NCBI GenBank assembly: GCA_903868245.1
Contig: CAIPUN010000006.1
Span: 1 to 36,686 of the forward strand
Reading direction: 5' to 3'
Length of the DNA stretch: 36,686 bases
Origin: an uncultured Sphingomonadales bacterium
GTDB lineage: Bacteria; Pseudomonadota; Alphaproteobacteria; Sphingomonadales; Sphingomonadaceae
This document shows positions 27,663 to 36,240 of the stretch, piece by piece. The position numbers and the translations under genes are program-made. A model generated the notes under the pieces. That model did no database searches. It had not been told where the DNA came from and saw only the letters and a list, made by a program, of their open reading frames with translations. How positions within the stretch are numbered: position 1 is the first letter of the stretch; each line of letters opens with the position of its first letter.

Positions 27663-28768
27663 GCGACTTTGAATTTGCTATTATTGGCGCCGGCATAGCT
27701 GGTGCAAGCCTTGCGGCAATATTGTCCGCGCGGGCATCTGTGGTGTTGATTGAGGCAGAGGCACATCCTGGTTATCATTCTACGGGGCGGTCGGCGGCAT
27801 TTTGGGTCGAATGCTATGGCGGGCCATCGGTTCAGCCACTCACCACCGCGTCAGGACCATTTTTGGCGGCACCGCCTAAGGATTTCCATGACGGCCCATT
27901 GATGCATAAGCGCGGCGCGCTGCATATAGGTACATCGGATCAGACGCCGATGGCAGACAATATGCGCGCAGAATTTGCAGCTAGTGGTGTGCAAATCGAC
28001 GTCAGTGACCGCGCGGCGGTGGCAGCGCGTGTGCCGGGACTTCGCAGCGAATGGACGCATGGCCTTTGGGAACCAGACTGTTGCGACATTGATGTTGCCG
28101 CGCTCCATGCCGCGTATTTGCGCCAAGCAAAACGACAAGGCACAATGCTGCATTGCAATAGCCGTCTGAACGCCGCTAATTGGCGAAATGGCGCATGGCA
28201 GATTTCGGCAGATAGCCTCAATTGTTCCGCAAAAATTCTCATTAACGCGGCTGGCGCATGGGCGGATAACGTGGCGCAAATGGCGCAGGTTCGGCCCTTG
28301 GGAATCCAACCCTATCGTCGCACCATCGCGCAATTGATCGTTTCGCCAGACGTTCCTGCGGACTTGCCTTTGGTTATCGGCTTGGACGGCAGTTTCTATT
28401 TCAAACCGGACGCGGGTGGCCGCTTATGGCTTAGTCCGCATGACGAAACGGCAACCCCGGCCTGCGACGCCGCTCCAGAGGAATGGGACGTCGCAACGGC
28501 CATTGATCGCCTGCAGACCGTGGTGGACTGGGACATTCAGCGCGTCGAACATAAATGGGCCGGGCTTCGCAGCTTCGCGCCGGACCGGCTGCCCGTCATT
28601 GGCCGCGATGCAGGGAATGATGCGTTTTTCTGGTTCGCAGGGCAGGGCGGCTTTGGCATCCAGACTGCCCCCGCCGCCGCGCAGCTTGCCGGATCGATGC
28701 TGGATGAAGCTACCGCGGCGCCGTCCAAAATTGACGCTGCCGTCTACACGCCAGAGAGGTTTCGTTAA
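27659..28768 (+). CDS. FAD-dependent D-amino-acid dehydrogenase, DauA-like
   Basis: DAO-family flavoprotein of 369 residues. The Rossmann motif GAGIAG (10-15), the substrate-side block [10 protein letters not shown] (38-47), FYFKPDAG and the [19 protein letters not shown]-terminal FAD block match Pseudomonas D-arginine dehydrogenase (DauA) closely as I recall it. Positions equivalent to DauA Y53, Y249, R222 and R305 are kept (Y53, Y247, R221, R304), but the H48 and T50 equivalents are F48 and V50. This suggests a different or altered D-amino acid substrate. It starts within the hydrolase stop codon and ends tail-to-tail with rnhA. Confidence 0.85.
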   Translation: MSDFEFAIIGAGIAGASLAAILSARASVVLIEAEAHPGYHSTGRSAAFWVECYGGPSVQPLTTASGPFLAAPPKDFHDGPLMHKRGALHIGTSDQTPMADNMRAEFAASGVQIDVSDRAAVAARVPGLRSEWTHGLWEPDCCDIDVAALHAAYLRQAKRQGTMLHCNSRLNAANWRNGAWQISADSLNCSAKILINAAGAWADNVAQMAQVRPLGIQPYRRTIAQLIVSPDVPADLPLVIGLDGSFYFKPDAGGRLWLSPHDETATPACDAAPEEWDVATAIDRLQTVVDWDIQRVEHKWAGLRSFAPDRLPVIGRDAGNDAFFWFAGQGGFGIQTAPAAAQLAGSMLDEATAAPSKIDAAVYTPERFR

Positions 28769-29205
28769 CGCTGCGCCGCAACCTCCGCTGCGTCACTGGC
28801 CAGTCGGTCGGCGCGTTCGTTTTCGGGGTGGCCATTATGACCTTTTACCCAAATCCATTCGACGTGATGACGGGCAACGGCATCGATCAGGTCATGCCAT
28901 AAATCGGCGTTGCGGACGGGCTGTTTTGAAGCGTTTTTCCATCCATTGCGTTGCCAGCCGTTGACCCATTTGGTGATACCATCGAGGACATATTTGCTGT
29001 CGGTGTGCAATTTGACATGGCACGGCTCAGTGAGGGTTTTGAGCGCCTGTATTGCGGCGGAAAGCTCCATCCGGTTGTTGGTGGTGTCAGGTTCGCCGCC
29101 TGAAATTTCCTTTTCATGCTTGCCATAACGGATCACAGCACCCCATCCGCCAGGCCCGGGATTGCCCTTGCACGCACCATCGGTGAAAATCTCAAGTTGC
29201 TTCAC
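28765..29205 (-). CDS. rnhA: Ribonuclease HI
   Basis: Cleaves RNA in RNA-DNA hybrids. 146 residues, with all catalytic residues: D9 ([14 protein letters not shown]), E47 (RMELSAA), D69 (HTDSKYV), D133 (ERADRLA) and H123 (VKGHNGH). ATG 29205 overlaps the thrB stop by 4 nt. Its TAA stop shares the TTAA at 28765-28768 with the stop of the convergent dehydrogenase gene. The thrB-rnhA order is usual in Sphingomonadales. Confidence 0.96.
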   Translation of the reverse strand: MKQLEIFTDGACKGNPGPGGWGAVIRYGKHEKEISGGEPDTTNNRMELSAAIQALKTLTEPCHVKLHTDSKYVLDGITKWVNGWQRNGWKNASKQPVRNADLWHDLIDAVARHHVEWIWVKGHNGHPENERADRLASDAAEVAAQR

Positions 29206-30176
29206 GCCTGATGCCTGAATAGGTTTTCAACCTCTGCAGGGTCGCTGTAAAAATCCAGCCGACGCAGGAAAGCCAGCGGGTCTTTGCGCGTCACAAGCGC
29301 ATTGGCTGGCGTATTAATCCAGTCATAGCAACGCGTGAGCAGAAACCGCAGACATGCGCCGCGCAGCAAAGTGGGCAAGGCCGCCCGCGTTGCCATGTCC
29401 AAGGGCACAGTATCGGTGTAGCCCGCCAACAAGCCTGCGCTAACGTCGGCGTCAAACACCGTGCCATCATTGGAAAAGCACCATGCGCTGTGCGTCACCG
29501 CCAAATCATATGCGCGGATTTCCGTGCATGCGAAGTAGAAGTCGATGAGACCACCAACATGGTCACCCAACATCAGGACATTGTCTGGAAATAGATCGGC
29601 ATGGATTGCCGCAACGGGCAGATTGCTCGGCCAATACGCTTCCAGATAATCGCATTCGGCAAAGACCCGCGATGACAGGCCGACCGCGATGGACTCCAGA
29701 CCCTCCGCCGCGCAACGCAACGCTAAAGGACGCCACGCGGAAACGCCAAGGCTATTGGGTCGGGACATAGTGAAATTGGCAAGTGCCTTGTGCATATGCC
29801 CCAACGCCGCGCCGGTAGAATAAGCTTGTACCGCCGTCGGCTCAGTTACCGACACCCCATCGAGAAACTCAATCAAGCAAGCCGGTCGCCCCGCGACCGT
29901 TTGCAGCCATTGGCCATCACGATCCGTGATAAACTGTGGTACCTTGCAGCCTGCATCGTGTAAATGCTTCAACAGGGCATAGAAAAACGGCAAATCATCT
30001 GGATTTACGCGGTTTTCATACAAAGTCAGGATGAAGCGGCTTTGCGTTGTTTGCACGAAGAAATTGCTGTTTTCAACACCTTCGGCAATGCCCTTTAACG
30101 CGACAAGTTTGCCGGCATCATAATGCGCCAGCAATGCGTCAACCTGCTGCGGTCCTAACTGCGTATAAACCGCCAA
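29202..30176 (-). CDS. thrB: Homoserine kinase (aminoglycoside-phosphotransferase fold)
   Basis: Phosphorylates homoserine in threonine biosynthesis. 324 residues. This alphaproteobacterial type has the choline-kinase/APH fold rather than the GHMP fold. Kinase motifs: [11 protein letters not shown] (H192, D194, N199) and the metal-binding D212 in [24 protein letters not shown] is the family N-terminal block. The first codon is TTG at 30176, one base after the ispH stop; no ATG lies near and family members begin with MAVYT-like sequence, which supports TTG. Probably coupled to ispH. Confidence 0.9.
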   Translation of the reverse strand: MAVYTQLGPQQVDALLAHYDAGKLVALKGIAEGVENSNFFVQTTQSRFILTLYENRVNPDDLPFFYALLKHLHDAGCKVPQFITDRDGQWLQTVAGRPACLIEFLDGVSVTEPTAVQAYSTGAALGHMHKALANFTMSRPNSLGVSAWRPLALRCAAEGLESIAVGLSSRVFAECDYLEAYWPSNLPVAAIHADLFPDNVLMLGDHVGGLIDFYFACTEIRAYDLAVTHSAWCFSNDGTVFDADVSAGLLAGYTDTVPLDMATRAALPTLLRGACLRFLLTRCYDWINTPANALVTRKDPLAFLRRLDFYSDPAEVENLFRHQA

Positions 30177-30177
30177 A

Positions 30178-31143
30178 TCAGCTCGCCGCGCTAGCCAGTT
30201 CGCGTGGCAGTTTGAATGTGACCGTCTCCTCAGCGGTGGTCACCTGCTGCTCATCCAAGTCGAAATGCAATGCGAGCGCGTCGATAATCTCGCGCACCAA
30301 CACTTCTGGGGCCGACGCACCTGCGGTTAGGCCGAGCGTTTTAACGTCATCAAACCAGTTGAGGCTGATATCTTCGGCGCGCTCCACCAAATAAGCCTTA
30401 GCACCCGATCGCGCCGCAACTTCCACCAAACGCAGCGAGTTGGAGCTGTTCGGCGCGCCAATGACGAGGACCAAGTCGCATTCATGCGCAATTGCCTTTA
30501 CCGATTCCTGTCGGTTCGACGTGGCGTAACAAATATCCTCACCCTTTGGTCCGACGATGTTGGGGAAGCGTTGTTGAAGGATGCCAACAATCTCCGATGT
30601 GTCATCGACCGACAATGTCGTCTGCGTCAGAAATGCGAGATTGTCGGCGTCAGCTGGTGCAATCGAACGGGCGTCGTCGGCGGTTTCCACTAATGTCATC
30701 GCGCCAGCGGGAACTTGGCCAAAAGTGCCGATGACTTCGGGATGTCCTTCATGACCGATGAAAATGATATGTCGACCGGCCTCAACTTGCCGTTCCGCTT
30801 GTTTGTGGACTTTCGAAACCAAGGGGCAGGTCGCATCGAAATAGGCGAGGCCGCGTTGCTGCGCATGGGCGGGTACAGATTTGGGTACTCCATGTGCCGA
30901 AAATACAACATGGCCACCATCGGGCACTTCGTCGAGCTCTTCGACAAAAATCGCACCTTTGGCTTTCAAGCTGTCCACGACATAGCGGTTGTGGACAATT
31001 TCGTGGCGGACATAGACCGGCGCACCCTGTTGTTCGAGCGCAAGCTCGACAATCTGGATAGCGCGGTCAACGCCAGCGCAAAAACCACGTGGTGCGGCCA
31101 GAAGCAGCCGGATCGATTTTTTGGAGAGTGGTTGTTCAGTCAT
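30178..31143 (-). CDS. ispH: 4-hydroxy-3-methylbut-2-enyl diphosphate reductase
   Basis: Last enzyme of the MEP isoprenoid pathway, reducing HMBPP to IPP and DMAPP. 321 residues. The [4Fe-4S] cysteines are C22 ([11 protein letters not shown]), C106 ([11 protein letters not shown]) and C205 ([10 protein letters not shown]). The catalytic E is in the TQTTLS region context, and GAPNSSNS is the substrate-binding block. ATG 31143 lies 9 nt after a good -10 box. First gene of ispH-thrB-rnhA. Confidence 0.96.
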   Translation of the reverse strand: MTEQPLSKKSIRLLLAAPRGFCAGVDRAIQIVELALEQQGAPVYVRHEIVHNRYVVDSLKAKGAIFVEELDEVPDGGHVVFSAHGVPKSVPAHAQQRGLAYFDATCPLVSKVHKQAERQVEAGRHIIFIGHEGHPEVIGTFGQVPAGAMTLVETADDARSIAPADADNLAFLTQTTLSVDDTSEIVGILQQRFPNIVGPKGEDICYATSNRQESVKAIAHECDLVLVIGAPNSSNSLRLVEVAARSGAKAYLVERAEDISLNWFDDVKTLGLTAGASAPEVLVREIIDALALHFDLDEQQVTTAEETVTFKLPRELASAAS

Positions 31144-31152
31144 GCGCGATGT

Positions 31153-31181
31153 TCTTTAGTTAAAGTCGCGGCATCCGCCAA
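31153..31181 (-). promoter_or_regulatory. Candidate ispH promoter, near-leaderless
   Basis: On the minus strand TTGGCG (31176-31181) is 17 nt before TAAAGA (31153-31158). The predicted +1 is only a few nt ahead of ATG 31143, so the transcript would have almost no leader. No Shine-Dalgarno is seen, which fits. Confidence 0.5.
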
Positions 31182-31188
31182 GACCTTT

Positions 31189-31215
31189 CCCCTGTTGCGC
31201 GGGCCGCAATGGGGG
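31189..31215. other. Imperfect inverted repeat between ispH and the lipoprotein gene
   Basis: Arms CCCCTGTTGCG and CGCAATGGGG around a 5-nt loop (CGGGC) form about 11 pairs, two of them G-T wobbles in RNA. It sits upstream of the ispH promoter candidate and 64 nt before the lipoprotein start, so it could be an operator or a leader structure. Confidence 0.5.
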
Positions 31216-31279
31216 GATAAGGACCAGATCACGTTTCGCACCCGCGACCCAAGTCTAAGAAACCCGAGGATTGCCCTTT

Positions 31280-31930
31280 ATGAACTACGCCGCCAAAGCC
31301 CTGACCATCGGTATTGCCGCAGCTACTTTGGCCGGTTGCTCACGCGACGGAGATCTGGATGTCGCCGCTGGCGTTGGCGTGAACGTCACACGTTCCGGTT
31401 GCCCAACGGTTGCGGTGCCCGATGGCACGGGTGACATTACCTTTTTTAACCCAGTGAACAGCACAGACGCCGATGCTATCGATGTGGTTGCGACGATCAC
31501 AAATATTCGGCCTACGTGTAACGAAAGTGGCGAGAAAATCTTTTCACAGGCAACATTTGATGTGCAAGCGCGCCGCAACGATGCGCGCGGCGCTCGGACG
31601 GTAACTGTGCCTTATTTTAACACGGTGGTTCAAGGCGGCAGTGCCGTTATTGCTAAGCGGGTCGGTCAAGTGACACTGCAATTCGCCGATGGCCAGCAAC
31701 GCGCATCTGCGCAGGCGCAAGCGGCTGGATATATTGACAAGAACGCGGCCAGCTTGCCCGCCGAAATCGTGCAGAAAATCACCAAGAAGCGCAAGCCGGG
31801 CGATCCCGACGCGGCGCTTGACCCTATGGCCGATCCCGAAGTGCGCGCAGCGGTTGTCCGATCAAGCTTTGAAATGCTCATCGGTTTTCAGCTGACTGAA
31901 GATCAGCTGCGTTACAATGTCACGCGTTGA
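31280..31930 (+). CDS. Lipoprotein of unknown function
   Basis: 216 residues. Residues 1-20 are a lipoprotein signal with lipobox LAGC (C20 modified), so the protein is predicted to be membrane-anchored on the periplasmic side. The middle part (about 50-130) is rich in short beta-strand patterns with repeated Thr/Val and resembles an immunoglobulin-like fold only loosely; the C-terminal part is charged and helical. I do not recognise the family. GAGGA lies 9 nt before ATG 31280. It sits 25 nt ahead of argS. Confidence 0.8.
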   Translation: MNYAAKALTIGIAAATLAGCSRDGDLDVAAGVGVNVTRSGCPTVAVPDGTGDITFFNPVNSTDADAIDVVATITNIRPTCNESGEKIFSQATFDVQARRNDARGARTVTVPYFNTVVQGGSAVIAKRVGQVTLQFADGQQRASAQAQAAGYIDKNAASLPAEIVQKITKKRKPGDPDAALDPMADPEVRAAVVRSSFEMLIGFQLTEDQLRYNVTR

Positions 31931-31955
31931 TCCGCGTTAATTTCAAGGCACAGTC

Positions 31956-33677
31956 ATGACACTTTTTGAACAATATGCAGCGCATGTCGATCATGCGCTG
32001 GACGCACTTGTGGCGCTCGGAACCTTGTCGGCGGATTTGGATCGAAGCAATGTAACGGTCGAACCGCCGCGCGATGCGTCGCATGGCGACATCTCCACCA
32101 ATGCAGCGATGGTGTTGGCCAAGCCCGCTGGAACGAACCCGCGTGCTTTGGCGGACGCCTTGTCGGTTGAGCTTACAAAGGTCGCTGGTGTTACAGCGGT
32201 TGAAATTGCCGGACCTGGGTTCCTTAACCTGCGGCTTGATGCGTCTGCATGGCTTGATGAATTGGGCGCAATCGCGGCATCGGGCGATGATTATGGGCGG
32301 TCGCATCTGGGCGATGGCAAGTCGGTAAATATCGAATATGTCTCGGCCAACCCGACCGGTCCCATGCATATGGGCCATTGCCGCGGCGCTGTCGTCGGTG
32401 ATGCTTTGGCCAAATTGCTGGAATTTGCTGGTTACCGCGTTATCCGCGAATATTATATCAACGATGCGGGCGGCCAAGTTGATGTCCTAGCACGATCAGC
32501 GCATTTGCGCTATCGTGAGGCACTGGGCGAAACCATCGAAATCGCTGAAGGACTGTATCCCGGCGATTATCTGATCCCCGTCGGCCAGCAACTGGCAAAA
32601 CGCTTTGGTGACCAATATCTCGCTGCGCCAGAAAACGAATGGCTTGCTTTATTCCGTAAGGCCGCCGTTGCCGAAATGATGGAGATGATCAAGGCGGATC
32701 TGGCCTTGCTGGGCATCCACCACGACCTGTTTTCGTCCGAAGCCGAATTGCATGAGGCTGGCAAAGCCGATGTCGCGGAAAAAGAACTGCGCGCGCGCGG
32801 GCTTGTCTATGATGGCGAGTTAGAAAAGCCAAAGGGTAAGGAAATCGAAGATTGGGAGCCTGTGACGCTTCCTTTGTTCCGCTCCACGCAATTTGGTGAC
32901 GACCAAGATCGACCGATTAAGAAATCCAACGGCAGCTGGACCTATTTTGGCGCAGATCTCGCTTATCATTTCCAGAAAAGCCAAGGCGTCGATGCGATGA
33001 TCGACATTTGGGGTGCGGATCATGCGGGCACAGTCAAACGGATCAAGGCGGCGGTCAATGCGCTGACCGGTGGTAAGGTCGATTTCGATGTGAAGTTGGT
33101 GCAGATGGTGCGCCTGCTGCGCGGCGGCGAACCTGTTAAAATGTCCAAAAGGTCGGGCAGCTTTGTAACCTTGGCTGAGGTGATTGAAGAAGTAGGCAAG
33201 GACGTTGTCCGCTTCACGATGCTGACCCGCAAGGCCGATGCGCAAATGGATTTCGACTTTGCCAAGGTGGTGGAAGCCTCGAAGGACAATCCGGTATTCT
33301 ATGTGCAATATGCCCATGCGCGTATATCATCGACCATGCGCAAGGCAGAAATCGAAGGGCTTGGCCCCGATGGCACGCATATCGCGATGCTGGGTGATGC
33401 GGAGATCGGCCTCATCCGCGAAGCCGCAAATTTCCCGCGTATAGTGGAAGCCGCGGCAAAATCAGGCGAGCCGCACAGAATTGCTTTTTATCTTAATGAC
33501 TTGGCGGCTGCGTTCCATGCTTATTGGAACCTGGGCAATGACCAACCTGACAAGCGTTTCATATTATTACAAAATCCGGAACTGACTGGCGCAAGGCTTT
33601 TCATGGCGCACAATATCGGGCAAGTCTTGCGCAATGGATTGCGGCTGATGGGGGTTGAAGCCGCGTATAACATGTAG
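31956..33677 (+). CDS. argS: Arginine-tRNA ligase
   Basis: Class I aminoacyl-tRNA synthetase charging tRNA-Arg. 573 residues. Domains in order: the Arg-tRNA-synthetase N-terminal domain (about 1-110), catalytic domain with HIGH-type motif HMGH (138-141) after SANPTGP, and KMSKR (395-399), then the anticodon-binding DALR domain (about 455-573). AAGG lies 9 nt before ATG 31956. The SPOR gene starts 19 nt after its stop. Confidence 0.97.
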   Translation: MTLFEQYAAHVDHALDALVALGTLSADLDRSNVTVEPPRDASHGDISTNAAMVLAKPAGTNPRALADALSVELTKVAGVTAVEIAGPGFLNLRLDASAWLDELGAIAASGDDYGRSHLGDGKSVNIEYVSANPTGPMHMGHCRGAVVGDALAKLLEFAGYRVIREYYINDAGGQVDVLARSAHLRYREALGETIEIAEGLYPGDYLIPVGQQLAKRFGDQYLAAPENEWLALFRKAAVAEMMEMIKADLALLGIHHDLFSSEAELHEAGKADVAEKELRARGLVYDGELEKPKGKEIEDWEPVTLPLFRSTQFGDDQDRPIKKSNGSWTYFGADLAYHFQKSQGVDAMIDIWGADHAGTVKRIKAAVNALTGGKVDFDVKLVQMVRLLRGGEPVKMSKRSGSFVTLAEVIEEVGKDVVRFTMLTRKADAQMDFDFAKVVEASKDNPVFYVQYAHARISSTMRKAEIEGLGPDGTHIAMLGDAEIGLIREAANFPRIVEAAAKSGEPHRIAFYLNDLAAAFHAYWNLGNDQPDKRFILLQNPELTGARLFMAHNIGQVLRNGLRLMGVEAAYNM

Positions 33678-33696
33678 GGATTGGGGACGTGATGTG

Positions 33697-34356
33697 ATGG
33701 ACCGCAAATATGATGGACTGAATCTCGACGACAATGATCGCCTGCCTTGGCTCGAAACCGCTGACGGTAATGCCACAGAGACAAACGGTTCGCGCATGAG
33801 TGTCACCTTTTGGGCGCTTGCAGGCTCATTTTTGCTCGCGGCAATTATCGGAGGCGTTTATTGGCTTCAGCCCAGCCAGAGGAGCGGCGCAAACGGCACG
33901 GGCGAACTGATTGTCGCGCCCAAGGGTAATTACAAAGAAAAACCTGCGGATGCTGGCGGCAAAAGCTTCGAAGGTGAGGGCGATTCCGCCTTTGCCGCAA
34001 GTGAGGGGCAGAAAACAGGTGCTGTGCTCGCGGCTCCGCTTGCTGGCTCAATGGTCGCACCTCCGCCTGTGGCGGCGAAGCCAGAGCCCCTTATTGTAAC
34101 CAACAGCGCGCCTGCAAATTCCGTCTTGGTGCAGTTGGGCGCATTTGGTGATTCCGCCAAGGCCGAAGCGGCGTGGACCGGTCTAAACAAGCGCTTTGGC
34201 TTTTTAGCGGGCATGAACCGTAAGATTGCCCAAACCAATGTCGAGGGCGGGCGCACCGTTTTCCGCCTGCAAGCTGTAACGGCCAATTCTACGGAAGCAC
34301 AGCAGCTCTGCGCAAAGTTGAAGGTCGCCGGTGAGAATTGCCTGATACTGCGGTAG
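33697..34356 (+). CDS. SPOR-domain membrane protein
   Basis: 219 residues. A cytosolic N-terminal tail (1-34), one membrane helix (35-57, SVTFWALAGSFLLAAIIGGVYWL), a periplasmic low-complexity Ala/Pro/Gly linker and a C-terminal SPOR domain (about 148-219: VLVQLGAFGDSAKAEAAWTGLNKRF...FRLQAVTAN). SPOR domains bind septal peptidoglycan lacking stem peptides, so a division-site role is likely. ATG 33697 has GGGGA upstream. It follows argS by 19 nt; nagZ, a peptidoglycan-recycling gene, is further downstream. Confidence 0.9.
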   Translation: MDRKYDGLNLDDNDRLPWLETADGNATETNGSRMSVTFWALAGSFLLAAIIGGVYWLQPSQRSGANGTGELIVAPKGNYKEKPADAGGKSFEGEGDSAFAASEGQKTGAVLAAPLAGSMVAPPPVAAKPEPLIVTNSAPANSVLVQLGAFGDSAKAEAAWTGLNKRFGFLAGMNRKIAQTNVEGGRTVFRLQAVTANSTEAQQLCAKLKVAGENCLILR

Positions 34357-34382
34357 GTCTCGCGCGAACGCACACTCTCGCT

Positions 34383-34471
34383 CGTCATGCTGAACTTGGT
34401 TCAGCATCCATGGTGCAGTAAACCCAAGGCATGCGATCAGAAATGGACCCTGAATCAAGTTCAGGGTGACG
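34383..34471 (+). repeat. Paired-hairpin intergenic repeat, copy D (SPOR-DUF1993)
   Basis: Left hairpin TGCTGAA-CTTGG-TTCAGCA, right hairpin ACCCTGAA-TCAAG-TTCAGGGT, inverted, with CGTCA/TGACG ends. The loops differ from copies A and C by a single base each (CTTGG, TCAAG). The remaining gap (34472-34608) shows nothing clear except a TATAGT at 34536 with no matching -35 box. Confidence 0.9.
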
Positions 34472-34608
34472 ATGTAAGGCGTTAGGATGACGGGAAGAGG
34501 CCTAGATAACGGGAGGCGGTTGGGCAAGCTGGGCATATAGTCCCCTTTTCATGTTGATGCGTTGCACATAGCAACGTACGCAGCGCCAAACTTACCGAGG
34601 AAAAGAAT

Positions 34609-35115
34609 ATGCCTGCTTTATACGATGTCTCCATTCCTACCTTCATCCGCGGTTTGAAAAACCTATCGAACATGCTCGAAAAGGGTAAGGCTTTTGCCGC
34701 TGAGCAGGGCGTGGATTTGGCTGAATTGCTTGATGCGCGGTTGATCGACGATATGGCCTCGCTTACGAAACAAGTGCAAATGACGACCGATACGGCGAAG
34801 TTTGTCGCAGTCCGTGTAGGTCAGGTGGAAAACCAGCCTTGGGCCGATGATGAAGCCAGTTATGACGAGGTCCAAGCCCGTGTGGCTAAGGCCATATCCT
34901 TTCTGGAAGCTGCGTCACCCAATGGTTTTGAAGCCCGCGAGGATGCAAAGGTTGTGCTGACCACACCCAGCGGCGACATTCCGTTCACTGGCAGTGTCTA
35001 TGTTCACGGCTTTGCTATCCCCAATTTCTTTTTCCATCTCAGCATGGCCTATGCGCTGTTGCGGATGAAGGGTGTGCCCGTCGGTAAGCTCGATTTTCTG
35101 GGCGCTATCCGGTAA
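34609..35115 (+). CDS. DUF1993 family protein
   Basis: Soluble protein of 168 residues, no signal or membrane helix. The pattern SIPTFIRGLKNLSNMLEKGKAFA at the start and FAIPNFFFHLSMAYALLRMKGVPVGKLDFLG at the end is the DUF1993 (DinB-like helical bundle) signature. Function not established. GAGGA lies 8 nt before ATG 34609. Stands alone between the SPOR gene and nagZ, probably on its own transcript. Confidence 0.9.
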   Translation: MPALYDVSIPTFIRGLKNLSNMLEKGKAFAAEQGVDLAELLDARLIDDMASLTKQVQMTTDTAKFVAVRVGQVENQPWADDEASYDEVQARVAKAISFLEAASPNGFEAREDAKVVLTTPSGDIPFTGSVYVHGFAIPNFFFHLSMAYALLRMKGVPVGKLDFLGAIR

Positions 35116-35190
35116 TTATACACAGCTTAAGCGCCACTTCCGGCCGTTCCATGCTTGCCTTGGGGCGGCGGCGGGCTTAGCGTTCTTCCC

Positions 35191-36240
35191 ATGAAGCCGG
35201 TAATATTTGGCCTATCTGGCCTGACCCTGACGGATGATGAAAAGCGCCTGTTTCGCGATGTCGAGCCAGCAGGCTATATTCTGTTCAAACGCAATATCGA
35301 AGATCGCGCGCAAGTTCGCGCGCTTACTGACAGCTTGCGGACGTTGCATGGGCGCGACAATGTGCCCATCCTGATTGATCAAGAGGGCGGCCGCGTCGCG
35401 CGGATGCGTCCGCCAGTCTGGCCGGATTTCCCCGCTGGCGGTGCGTTCGATGTATTGTATGACATCGCGCCCATCACCGCGATTGAGGCGGCGCGGTGCA
35501 ATGCGGAGGCTATTGCGCTCTCGCTGACTGAAGTTGGTATCAATGTTGATTGTTTGCCCGTTCTCGATGTGCGTGTTCCCGACACGCATTCCGCTATTGG
35601 CGACCGCGCCTTGGGCAGCGACCCGATGCGCGTGGCCGCACTGGGGCGCGCAATCCTTGATGGCCTTGCCTTGGGCGGCGTCATCGGCGTCGTCAAGCAT
35701 ATGCCGGGGCAGGGCCGCGCGACGGTCGACACCCATCACGACTTGCCCCATGTGACCGCAAGCGCAGCGGAGCTTGAGCAAGACCTTGCCCCATTCCGTG
35801 CGCTCAACAACGCCGCGATGGGCATGACGGGCCATGTTGTCTATGATGTTTGGGACAATGCGCACACCGCCACCATGTCACGCTTTGTCATTGATACGGT
35901 TATCCGCGCGCAAGTCGGTTTCGATGGCCTGTTGATGAGCGATGATCTCGACATGAACGCGTTACAAGGCGATGTTGCGAGCCGCGCTTTGGCCTGCGTA
36001 CAGGCGGGCTGCGACCTTGCGCTCAATTGCTGGGGCCGCTTTGATGAAATGGTCGCCATAGCCAACAATCTGCCCGAAATTACGCCGGCTGCCCGTGCGC
36101 GCCTTGATCGCGCAATGGCGCTCCCGCCTGTGCCGTTTGACGCCGACCGGTTGGCACATCTGCTCGACAAACGAGACCAGTTGCTGGCCTTGGCCGACAC
36201 GCAAGCGAAGCTTACGGGCGGAGCTACCGGCGCGGCATGA
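35191..36240 (+). CDS. nagZ: Beta-N-acetylhexosaminidase, glycoside hydrolase family 3
   Basis: Removes N-acetylglucosamine from GlcNAc-anhydroMurNAc peptides during peptidoglycan recycling; cytosolic. 349 residues. Catalytic features: KHMPGQG (K169, H170), the acid/base dyad D180/H182 in TVDTHHDLP, and the nucleophile D251 in MSDDLDM; also IDQEGGRVARM (62-72). ATG 35191 is preferred over an upstream in-frame start as it begins the conserved MKPVIFGLSG. Its stop overlaps the scpA start by 4 nt (ATGA). Confidence 0.94.
   Translation: MKPVIFGLSGLTLTDDEKRLFRDVEPAGYILFKRNIEDRAQVRALTDSLRTLHGRDNVPILIDQEGGRVARMRPPVWPDFPAGGAFDVLYDIAPITAIEAARCNAEAIALSLTEVGINVDCLPVLDVRVPDTHSAIGDRALGSDPMRVAALGRAILDGLALGGVIGVVKHMPGQGRATVDTHHDLPHVTASAAELEQDLAPFRALNNAAMGMTGHVVYDVWDNAHTATMSRFVIDTVIRAQVGFDGLLMSDDLDMNALQGDVASRALACVQAGCDLALNCWGRFDEMVAIANNLPEITPAARARLDRAMALPPVPFDADRLAHLLDKRDQLLALADTQAKLTGGATGAA

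Noticed and set aside
35116-35124. TTATACACA, matching the DnaA-box consensus TTATNCACA
   Set aside because: A single isolated match in a 75-nt gap with no other boxes, AT-rich stretch or origin-linked genes; expected by chance in a window this size.
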